From Flavivirga jejuensis (GTDB lineage: Bacteria > Bacteroidota > Bacteroidia > Flavobacteriales > Flavobacteriaceae): a DNA stretch of 64,000 nt. Numbering within the stretch: the first letter of the stretch is position 1; every line of letters starts with the position of its first letter. The stretch is taken from the NCBI RefSeq assembly GCF_030540765.1, contig NZ_JAUOEL010000005.1, forward strand, positions 124,001 to 188,000, given 5' to 3'. Of this stretch, positions 34,512-41,273 are shown piece by piece. Under the pieces are notes generated by a model. It was not told the origin of the DNA and searched no databases. It worked only from the letters and a program-made list of their open reading frames with translations. A program made the position numbers and the translations under genes.

Positions 34512-36238
34512 GTGTGCCCAGCATGGGCATCTTTTAATTACCGAAAGGTAAATAATTAATCTAGAGGGTGCAAGTCCCTTATGCGCAGGAGTAACGTCTT
34601 GAAGCATTAGTAAGTCGCAAGGGTGAAAATCGTGAGGTTTTATCTGAAGGAAGCGATACTACAAAGCTCGGTACTGACGAACAGAAACCGTATACAGAGG
34701 CATAATTACTCGGGTAAGCAAGCACATCATTGCAACGCCCAAAATAGTATCAAACGGGTAGATATGTAGATACGGCAGTGATTGAGTGAAAGAAGATGCC
34801 ATTACCTGGGGAGGTCTCCATAATCACGAGTTGGTATAATGGAGAAGTCAGCAGAAGTCATATTACCTACAGGAAACGAGCTGTGAAAACCACAGATGGT
34901 CTCACAAGTAGGGAAGGACAGAACATTAAATTAAGTTGGAATTCGACTAGGATGCGAAAGCAAGCCTTTTCTTAAACCAACAGGAGATTACAAATTATTA
35001 ATACCTATGATTACAAACGTATTAGCAGCAGAGAACCTAGATAAAGCAGCACGCGATGTGATGCGAAATAAGGGATCAAGTGGCATTGATGGTATGAAAA
35101 CCACGGAACTATCTGATTATATCAGAGCCCACCTAGCGACCATACTCACAGAAATCCATGAGCATAGCTATATACCAGCACCAATCTTAGGAGTAAGTAT
35201 TCCAAAAGGTAATGGTAAAACGCGTCTATTAGGAATCCCAACAGTAGTAGATCGATGGTTACAACAGGCGGTAAATCTCCAATTAATGGCTAAATTCGAG
35301 TACGAATTTGAACCCACTAGTTATGGATTTCGTCCGCAGAAGAACATCCAGAAGGCCGTATTACAAGCTCAGGCGTATATCAATTCAGGTTACGCCGAGA
35401 TTGTAGATATCGACTTAAAAGGATTCTTTGATGAAGTCGACGATTGTATCCTATTACAGCTTATCTACAATAAGGTAAAATGTCCAACGACCTTACGGTT
35501 ACTTCGTAAATGGCTACGAGCGCCCATTCTAATAAATGGGAAATTTTGTAAACGTCGCAAAGGCATTCCACAAGGTAGCCCTATAAGTCCAATATTATCT
35601 AATATTATGTTAGACGTATTGGATAAAGAGATGAAACGAAAAGGATTGTATTACCTGCGTTACGCAGATGATTTTAGCATTTATGCAAAAACGAAAAGGG
35701 AGGCAAATCGGATAGAAACTATGGTTTCTCATTTTCTAAAAGAAAAACTAAAGTTACCTATTAACAAAGCCAAAAGCGGTATACGTCGTCCTGTAAATTT
35801 CGAATTATTGGGACATGGATTTGTCCCCATCTATAAAAAGGGATTAAAAGGACACTATCAATTAGTAATAGCAAAGAAAAGTTGGGGAAAGTTAAAGCGT
35901 AAGCTCAAAAGTATCACCAAGAAAACCAAGCCCATGTCGTTATTAGAGCGTCTCGAACGTCTGAATGATGTTTGTAGAGGATGGATGACTAATTACCGCC
36001 TAACCAAGATCTATGCAAAAGTTAAAAAGCTAGATGAATGGTTACGAAATCGGTTACGGTATTGCATTTGGCATGATTGGAAGAAACTAGAGCGGAAACG
36101 TAAAAACCTAATTCGCTTAGGGATAGAAGAAGGGCAAGCTTATTTCAATTTGGTGAACCGCCCAGTACGAGACCCGTACGCTGGGTGGTGTGTGAGGCGC
36201 AGTGGCGACTTTAAGTCGTCACCCGTCTACACGATTAT
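34512..36238 (+). mobile_element. Group II intron with encoded reverse transcriptase
   Basis: The 5' end GTGTGCCCAGCATGGGCAT is a typical group II intron start, and GAGGGTGCAAGTCCC (about 34564-34578) is the conserved domain I element. An RT ORF lies in the position of domain IV. Near 36154-36189 a DV-like hairpin is visible (CCGCCCAG...CTGGGTGG stem with a two-base bulge), followed by a DVI-like stem (GACTT/AAGTC at 36207-36216) and an end in CTACACGAT. The ends are set by pattern and could be off by a few bases. The element is about 1.73 kb and of higher GC than its surroundings, suggesting recent acquisition. Confidence 0.8.
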
Positions 36239-36254
36239 GTGTATTATAGTTTGA
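35007..36254 (+). CDS. Group II intron reverse transcriptase/maturase
   Basis: 415 residues. The RT domain has NKGSSGIDGM, TRLLGIPTVVDRWLQQAV, TSYGFRPQKN, VDIDLKGFFDEVD, GIPQGSPISPILSNIMLD and the catalytic YADD box (about 224-227). A maturase domain X follows (about 275-385, with RGWMTNYRL). No HNH endonuclease is seen. The usual C-terminal tail of related proteins (NTRKGYWR) is missing; instead the last ~38 residues are read through the intron's DV and DVI and into flanking DNA, overlapping the next gene by 11 bases. This may be a truncated or shifted C-terminus. Confidence 0.88.
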   Translation: MITNVLAAENLDKAARDVMRNKGSSGIDGMKTTELSDYIRAHLATILTEIHEHSYIPAPILGVSIPKGNGKTRLLGIPTVVDRWLQQAVNLQLMAKFEYEFEPTSYGFRPQKNIQKAVLQAQAYINSGYAEIVDIDLKGFFDEVDDCILLQLIYNKVKCPTTLRLLRKWLRAPILINGKFCKRRKGIPQGSPISPILSNIMLDVLDKEMKRKGLYYLRYADDFSIYAKTKREANRIETMVSHFLKEKLKLPINKAKSGIRRPVNFELLGHGFVPIYKKGLKGHYQLVIAKKSWGKLKRKLKSITKKTKPMSLLERLERLNDVCRGWMTNYRLTKIYAKVKKLDEWLRNRLRYCIWHDWKKLERKRKNLIRLGIEEGQAYFNLVNRPVRDPYAGWCVRRSGDFKSSPVYTIMCIIV

Positions 36255-36873
36255 GTTTATTAATCACTTGGTTGGTTGCTCTAGTCGCCATGACATATTC
36301 ACAATAGTTAAAGTTAAACGGACGGTCTTCGTCTTTTACGATATATTCAAAACAGAAGTCAGGTTCCGCATCTAGAGTCGGTGCATTAAGGATACCGCAC
36401 TCTTTTAGTTTTGCTGCAACAGAAGGTTTAAGTAAAGCGGTAGCTGCGGCAGTGAGTATCAAATGATTAATGTCTTGTTGTAATCCGTTATAATCTTCTA
36501 CACTTTCATATAATTCTTCGAATAATTTAAACACGAATTCAGAGGCTTCTTTGAACTTTACTGATTTACAATTTGAATGTTCAAAAATGCTATAGTATTC
36601 CCAGTCTGCTGGACTATAACGTAGGCTTTCATCATCAACGTAAGTATCAGAATCCTTATGATCCTTATCTTGTCGAAATGAAATGGCAGAATATGTTTGA
36701 TATGCCGATGGAATTAAATCAAAGGAGATTCCACTGATATCATACTCCATAGGAGCTAGTTCATTTTTATGCAATTCAAATAAATCAACTAACGCATTTT
36801 CTAGCATTGGGATAATTTGAGCAACTTTTTCAGGCAATAGTTTTTCCATAATATTCTTCATTACACATAACAA
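36244..36873 (-). CDS. Protein of unknown function
   Basis: 209 residues; an inner start MKNIMEK at 36861 is also possible. The protein is acidic and predicted mostly helical (VAQIIPMLENALVDLFELHKNE; FKEASEFVFKLFEELYESVEDYN). Recognisable features such as membrane segments or nucleotide-binding motifs are absent. It resembles the size and acidity of toxin-immunity proteins, but no toxin gene is next to it. The intron is inserted just beyond its stop codon. Confidence 0.55.
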   Translation of the reverse strand: MLCVMKNIMEKLLPEKVAQIIPMLENALVDLFELHKNELAPMEYDISGISFDLIPSAYQTYSAISFRQDKDHKDSDTYVDDESLRYSPADWEYYSIFEHSNCKSVKFKEASEFVFKLFEELYESVEDYNGLQQDINHLILTAAATALLKPSVAAKLKECGILNAPTLDAEPDFCFEYIVKDEDRPFNFNYCEYVMATRATNQVINKLKL

Positions 36874-36940
36874 TTGTATAACTACAATAAATAGTGATCC
36901 AATTGTGGTTATATCGTTTATACATGCAATGTATTACTTT

Positions 36941-37113
36941 TTAATAAAGCATCCAATGGACATATAATGGTCTTATGTTAATTTCAATAGTTGTGGTATA
37001 AATTTCTGTTGTTTTTGGCGAACTATGTCCTAGCATATTCTGCAAATGACGAATATTTATGTTGTTTTCAATGCATTATGTTGCAAATGAATGGCGCAAT
37101 CAATGTATGTACT
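36941..37113 (-). pseudogene. Remnant of a tyrosine recombinase (integrase) C-terminus
   Basis: On the minus strand the reading frame gives TYIDCAIHSFAT, a stop, then CIENNINIRHLQNMLGHSS and PKTTEIYTTT, ending at TAA (36941-36943). This matches the XerD/phage-integrase end pattern HSFATH-x-x-E-x-x-x-x-IR-x-LQ-x-x-LGHSSxKTTEIYTH. The stop replaces the histidine after HSFAT, and no N-terminal part remains nearby. Confidence 0.8.
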
Positions 37114-37590
37114 GTTGCCCATGGGTTCAAATAGCCCAATAGCACGGATTTTTAATCCGTGATTCATTATCTTAAACATAACCCATTATATGAAGCTTTC
37201 ACCTCACTACAAAAGCCTTCTTTTATTTATTTACGGGCACGGAAAACATTTCCGCGCTAGCGGGGTGCTGTAGAGCTTGTAAAAAAGGAACTTTAATCAC
37301 GATATTAACTTTTGATAGTCGAGGGCCTCCAAAGAATTACAAAAAAATAGTAACACGTAAAATCCTCAAATACAAACAGTAAAGATATGGCAATGTGCCC
37401 ATAGAGGTTACTACTGCCTATACTCAAATAACAAACACTAAAACGCTGTTTTAAATGTGTTTAGAAACAAAAAGGTGAGAAAACAGATGCTTTATTACCT
37501 TAAGTGTGCCCTTCTTTATATCTCTTTTTATAGATAATCTTTTATAAAAACACCTCAAAAAAACGTTTCCCCCCTTATTCTAAGTAATGG
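37114..37590. other. Non-coding scar region in the accessory island
   Basis: No sustained reading frame. A hairpin CACGGATT-ttt-AATCCGTG lies at about 37143-37161, and CGGAAAACATTTCCG near 37250 is inverted. Probably decayed insertion DNA. Confidence 0.4.
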
Positions 37591-37650
37591 ATCAGTCAAC
37601 AAGGCATATAGCGTTGGCCTATCGGCACGCCATATACTTAGTTATTAGCA
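37591..37650. repeat. Inverted-repeat spacer, cassette-border-like
   Basis: GGCATATAGCGTTGGCC ... GGCACGCCATATACTTAG forms inverted arms (GGCATATAGCGT / ACGCCATATAC-like). Such short GCCATATAC...GGCATATA pairs resemble border sites between small orphan genes. It differs in detail from the classical attC site. Confidence 0.4.
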
Positions 37651-37701
37651 AATCGTTTTTATTCTCTATCAATCTGATTGAGGCGGGTAAATTTAACCTG
37701 A

Positions 37702-37863
37702 CTACCATGCCTCCGTCAGATAGATTCTGGATAAAACATCCTTGTCGAAGTTAATACAAAATTGATTTACTATAAAGCTGCCAGTTTCTTTAAAAATGTT
37801 GTGGTAGGTGTGTGATAGGAATTGCTCAAAAATAGCGAGTGTTAGTCCACTAGAAATATAGAG
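37702..37863 (-). pseudogene. Possible decayed reading frame
   Basis: On the minus strand a stop-free frame reads ...SGLTLAIFEQFLSHTYHN, then IFKETGSFIVNQFCINFDKD, ending LSRIYLTEAW and TAG (37702-37704). It has no start of its own and overlaps the 3' end of the next small gene in another frame. The family is not recognised. Confidence 0.25.
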
Positions 37864-38186
37864 ATATTGCCACTGCTTTTGTATGTGCCCACAGTCTTTA
37901 TGTTGGCGTAAGCTATATAATAACGGCTATTGTCACCTGTAATAAAAAGGCCATTACTCAAAAGCTCAATTTTTTTTATATCCCCCTTATTATATTTTTC
38001 ACTTGTTTTCATTATTTTGTTCTCATTGTTAGTACTGGTCTTTATCCATATTGCTATCTCTATTTCTGAAGGGTTAGAGATGTCGATATGTTGAAGTACT
38101 TTTTCTAAATCGTCTTTAATTGTTTGAGCGTAAGAGCTAGTTATACTTAAAGTCAGAATGAACAGAATAATTGCTATTTTTTTCAT
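37842..38186 (-). CDS. Small secreted protein of unknown function
   Basis: 114 residues from the methionine at 38186 (MKKIAIILFILTLSITSSYAQ), a clear signal peptide with cleavage expected after YAQ. An upstream start at 38231 would place 15 extra residues before the signal, so it is rejected. The mature part (about 95 residues) has a beta-rich end (YYIAYANIKTVGTYKS). Family unknown. It lies between the spacer regions of the island and the second MITE-like element. Confidence 0.6.
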   Translation of the reverse strand: MKKIAIILFILTLSITSSYAQTIKDDLEKVLQHIDISNPSEIEIAIWIKTSTNNENKIMKTSEKYNKGDIKKIELLSNGLFITGDNSRYYIAYANIKTVGTYKSSGNISIFLVD

Positions 38187-38301
38187 ATAAATATTTTTAA
38201 AAGAAGTGCGAAAATAATTAATATTTTTCAATATTTGCTAACGTTCCGGCTAAAAAGCGTAAAAATGGTTTGGTTGGTTAGGTTTATGATTTTTAGCTAT
38301 T

Positions 38302-38449
38302 GTGGCTGTTGCACAACTACTTTTTTGACTGAATTAGGTCATTTCTGAGAACTTTAAAAATAATGAATATTGATAATCACCAACTTAACAATCGTTTGAA
38401 AATTAAAAACACATGATTTCCTAAAAATTTTGAGTTGAGCAACAGTCAC
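38302..38449 (-). mobile_element. MITE-like element, copy 2 (148 bp, inverted to copy 1)
   Basis: Ends GTGGCTGTTGCACAACT and (A)GTTGAGCAACAGTCAC. Reverse-complemented, it aligns with 33794-33942 along its full length, with most bases identical (for example AAAGTTCTCAGAAATGACCT and AATCATGTGTTTTTAATTTT). The 334-base gap between genes here is mostly this element. Confidence 0.72.
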
Positions 38450-38520
38450 CTTTGTTGTAACACGTTTTTTATTCATTCAATTTGGTAATTATTTGTTCAG
38501 TCAGATTGTCGTTTTTATCA

Positions 38521-38949
38521 TCAAGAAATTATGATAGTCGGTCCGAAAACATTTTTTATTGCAAGAAGTCCGAATTTTGAATTAAAAATGATTGGTCCAG
38601 TTCCATCAGATACTGGATTTTCCAAATCATAAAAGTCAAATTCTAAACCCTGAAACATTAGATTTCTGAATGGTTCTTTGTCAGTTTTTATAAATTTTTC
38701 ACCTCCAAAAAGAAGAGAGTTTGAATCTTTTAACTTTTTAATGAAAATAGTTTTTGATGAGTCAATTTCATTAACATATTCATAATTCAGTGATTTGTTA
38801 GTTTGTTTAAAACTCAACGTGAATTTTTCATTTTTCAATTTACAACCAAAGAATATTATTGCATTTCTTTCAATTTGCCATTCAGTTTTTTCATCAGAAC
38901 AACCGAGACAAAGCGTAAATATTAATATGGAAGTTATTAGTTTTTTCAA
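38521..38949 (-). CDS. Small lipoprotein of unknown function
   Basis: 142 residues. Signal with lipobox LCLGC (Cys16). The rest is beta-rich and ends with FGLLAIKNVFGPTIIIS. No family is recognised. Its downstream region (after reverse-complementing) reads GAATAAAAAACGTGTTACAACA, the same kind of border as after other genes in this island. Confidence 0.6.
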   Translation of the reverse strand: MKKLITSILIFTLCLGCSDEKTEWQIERNAIIFFGCKLKNEKFTLSFKQTNKSLNYEYVNEIDSSKTIFIKKLKDSNSLLFGGEKFIKTDKEPFRNLMFQGLEFDFYDLENPVSDGTGPIIFNSKFGLLAIKNVFGPTIIIS

Positions 38950-39169
38950 ATGTGTTACAACAATTGAATATAGTTACCATGGTAACTATATTTCCATTAT
39001 ACAGAGTACTAATGTCGCAAATGTTTTTATCATAAAATACGGGGTGGCTTCTTTTTTCTTACTCTAACGCCACTAGCTAGAAAAATGGCGGTAACAAACA
39101 TATTATACCCGAGCGGGGAAAAGTCATTATTCTTATTAAGGTAAGAGGTATCAAGTAATATGAAATCGT
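38950..39169. other. Spacer between island genes
   Basis: Leader of the lipoprotein gene. It contains GTTACCATGGTAAC (38972-38985), a perfect 14-base palindrome in the likely promoter region, and a hairpin CGCCA...TGGCG near 39068-39092 within TCTAACGCC...GGCGGTAAC. Confidence 0.45.
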
Positions 39170-39388
39170 CTACGTCATCAAAAAAACAGTTTTATTATTT
39201 TCTCCGACTACTTTAGCGCCTTGAATAAAAATATTTTCGACTTTATTAATGTCTTGTTCAAATGTCTGAGTTAAGATAATATTTGTGTTGCCTTGACCTA
39301 AACATATTATTATTGAAAAATTAAAAAGCAATAATAAGGGCTTAGAAATATAGTCAGTTTCAAGAATTTTTTTATTCAAAACCTTCAC
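39170..39388 (-). CDS. Possible short hydrophobic protein (doubtful)
   Basis: 72 residues; one hydrophobic segment (about 17-31, PLLLLFNFSIIICLG). It overlaps the end of the HTH gene by 17 bases. There is no family match. It may be a chance open frame; it is listed because it would be the second gene of an HTH operon. Confidence 0.3.
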   Translation of the reverse strand: MKVLNKKILETDYISKPLLLLFNFSIIICLGQGNTNIILTQTFEQDINKVENIFIQGAKVVGENNKTVFLMT

Positions 39389-39596
39389 TAAAAAATTCTT
39401 TAAGTGTCATATCGAAAGCTTTGGCAATTTTTAACAGACTTGAATATTGTATATCAGTCCCAGTTTCATACCTGCCATATTGAGCTCTATGAATTCCGTT
39501 GTCAAATGCAAAGTTTTCATAACTACTGTAGCCTTTTTTGATTCTCAAAGACTTTATTCGTTTAGCTAGCTTCTTAATTTCTGTTGGTTTATCCAT
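39372..39596 (-). CDS. XRE-family helix-turn-helix regulator
   Basis: 74 residues, a single HTH_3 domain: IKKLAKRIKSLRIKKGYSSYENFAFDNGIHRAQYGRYETGTDIQYSSLLKIAKAFDMTLKEFF. It is transcribed divergently from a small acidic gene, and the 95-base space between them contains a perfect palindrome that is a likely operator. Such layouts suit an autoregulator. The recognition helix is around HRAQYGRYE. Confidence 0.85.
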   Translation of the reverse strand: MDKPTEIKKLAKRIKSLRIKKGYSSYENFAFDNGIHRAQYGRYETGTDIQYSSLLKIAKAFDMTLKEFFSEGFE

Positions 39597-39630
39597 GGAG
39601 TAAAGAAATTAAGTTCGCTATTAATAAACT

Positions 39631-39646
39631 ACTACTAATTAGTAGT
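39631..39646. promoter_or_regulatory. Candidate operator palindrome of the HTH gene
   Basis: ACTACTAATTAGTAGT, a perfect 16-base palindrome (with A's before and T's after) 35 bases upstream of the HTH start and 46 bases before the divergent gene start. Binding is inferred from position. Confidence 0.55.
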
Positions 39647-39691
39647 TTTTAAAAAGAAATTACTATATTTTAAATAGTTACCTATAATCAA

Positions 39692-39898
39692 ATGCTGAAT
39701 AAAGAAAAACAAGACTTTTTATCTGAATTAATCGATAGTAGCTGTATCTCGTCAGAGGAATTGGCAGAATGTTTGGATATGGGAATTGAGATGTTGTTTT
39801 TTATAGAAGAAGATACTTTTGATAGAAAAGATATACAGAATGTTATTTTTGTAATAAGGAGAGTTATCAATGCCTTAAGAAAAGAAAAGGAATGTTAA
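39692..39898 (+). CDS. Small acidic protein of unknown function
   Basis: 68 residues, rich in E and D and helical (QDFLSELIDSSCISSEELAECLDMGIEMLFFIEED, then a basic end NALRKEKEC). It is the only plus-strand gene in this part of the island and diverges from the HTH gene over a shared palindrome. It could be a regulator's partner, an immunity-like or a phage-derived protein; none of these is shown. Confidence 0.5.
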   Translation: MLNKEKQDFLSELIDSSCISSEELAECLDMGIEMLFFIEEDTFDRKDIQNVIFVIRRVINALRKEKEC

Positions 39899-39911
39899 GC
39901 TATTATATGCC

Positions 39912-40361
39912 TTATCCAACGTTTTTTATTCCATTTTTTATTTTTTCAATCCATTTTTTGTCAGTTGGCTCAACAATAATTGCCTTGAAATTAAATCTCT
40001 TACTCTCAATTCCGACGCCTTTTAAGTCATCAATATGCAAGTCAAAATCAAATGCTGGTGGAAATTTCGATGAGTTAATATCCCTAGATTTTAAAACTCG
40101 ATGATTTTCTGTTTGGTTTACAATTCGGTTGACCTTTATTCCGTAATATTTTAAAGTCCGTCTTATTTTTCTTTTAGTTCTAAATGATGTTGTATAAATA
40201 TGAATTTTGTGTCCTTGATTCTGTAAGTCCAAAATTAATTCAGATGTTCCTTTTCGTATTTCCTCAATTCCAAATAGTTTAGCAATTCCACTTCTATTTT
40301 CAGTTTCAAATTCCTTTCCGTTTGGAATTAATGTACTGTCAAGGTCAAAACTGATGTTCAT
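39912..40361 (-). CDS. HAD-superfamily hydrolase
   Basis: 149 residues. Motif I is FDLDSTLIPNG (residues 5-15, DxDST), motif II is IYTTSFRTKRKI, and motif III/IV is FPPAFDFDLHIDDLKGVG. These support a small HAD phosphatase, here without a large cap. The substrate is unknown. Small HAD proteins of this size occur in mobile islands and are sometimes tied to nucleotide or tRNA repair, which is only a possibility. It is separated from the RelE-like gene by 6 bases. Confidence 0.8.
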   Translation of the reverse strand: MNISFDLDSTLIPNGKEFETENRSGIAKLFGIEEIRKGTSELILDLQNQGHKIHIYTTSFRTKRKIRRTLKYYGIKVNRIVNQTENHRVLKSRDINSSKFPPAFDFDLHIDDLKGVGIESKRFNFKAIIVEPTDKKWIEKIKNGIKNVG

Positions 40362-40367
40362 AATTAT

Positions 40368-40676
40368 CTAAATTGCGTCAGTTTCTACAATTAAACTATT
40401 AATTACTTTTGATAAGATATCTTTTTCTTTCTTTTTAAAGATATTTATTATAAAAACAGGTGTGTTTTTACTTTGATAATAATAAACCAAACTATATTCG
40501 GTTTTTTTATTAAGTGTTAAACCAATATCTAATTTATATACATTATTTACTGCCATAAACTTTTTCCCAATTCTTGGATTAACTGATAATTTTTCACAAA
40601 TAGATTCAATATATTCAGAAGAATATTTTCCTTTAATTTTATTTTGAAAGTTTATACTGTTAATTATAGTGTGCAT
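40368..40676 (-). CDS. RelE/ParE-fold toxin-like protein
   Basis: 102 residues. The C-terminal strands VYKLDIGLTLNKKTEYSLVYYYQSKNTPVFIINIFKKKEKDIL fit the RelE/HigB fold: a central sheet, then a helix with charged residues. RelE-type toxins cleave mRNA in the ribosome. No clear antitoxin adjoins it; the HTH gene 0.8 kb away could serve, but is not adjacent. The call is by fold pattern, not by family match. Confidence 0.5.
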   Translation of the reverse strand: MHTIINSINFQNKIKGKYSSEYIESICEKLSVNPRIGKKFMAVNNVYKLDIGLTLNKKTEYSLVYYYQSKNTPVFIINIFKKKEKDILSKVINSLIVETDAI

Positions 40677-40701
40677 TTTTAATGTTGAGTAACGATTTTT
40701 A

Positions 40702-41097
40702 TCAGTTCGAGTCCAAAAATATATTTCGATTTTTTCCAGTTACCGAAACCGATAATCCAGATATTACTAATTCAACTGCTTCATTGTGATTATCTGTAAA
40801 TCCTGTTAAATGATGCCAAGGATTGTCTTGTGCTACTGTTATTTTATAGTGTTGTTTGTCATCAATTTCGATTATTTTTACTAAAACTTGCCAATACTGA
40901 TAGTCATCCTTATTTGTGAATAACAGTTCAGCATGAGATGTAAATGCCCAAACAGGTTTGTGGTCAATTAACTTCAGAGATTTAATTAATTCACACATCA
41001 TTTCAGGCATTTTTCTCCATTGAGAAGGCCATTTTTTTGGGTTATAAAACTCAAGTAATGTCCTCTTTTGTTGTCCAGATATTCGTTTTAATTCCAT
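40702..41097 (-). CDS. Protein of unknown function
   Basis: 131 residues, soluble, tryptophan-rich (KKWPSQWRKMPEMM; KPVWAFTS; QYWQVLVKI; NPWHHLTGF). Family not recognised. It ends shortly before the RelE-like gene, with GTTACTCAACATT between them, which resembles the borders between the other island genes. It may be a cassette gene. Confidence 0.5.
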   Translation of the reverse strand: MELKRISGQQKRTLLEFYNPKKWPSQWRKMPEMMCELIKSLKLIDHKPVWAFTSHAELLFTNKDDYQYWQVLVKIIEIDDKQHYKITVAQDNPWHHLTGFTDNHNEAVELVISGLSVSVTGKNRNIFLDSN

Positions 41098-41273
41098 TTA
41101 GATTGCGTTTCTCAAATGTTGCCCAACTATGAAATAAACGCAATTGCGTTTATTTTCCTTATATAGAAAGTTTATTAAAAATATTTAACAGACTATACTA
41201 TACATCACAAAACAAGCTTAATTGTATAAAACAAAAAAGACATACCATTTTCAAAAGACTCAAAAAATAAAAC

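Noticed and set aside
38966-39067. Plus-strand frame through the lipoprotein leader region
   Set aside because: It is mostly the antisense of the lipoprotein gene, and the composition does not look like a protein.
39060-39100. TCTAACGCC...GGCGGTAAC as a true attC site
   Set aside because: One side has the RYYYAAC core but the other lacks GTTRRRY, and the stem is too short. It is kept only as part of the cassette-border observation.
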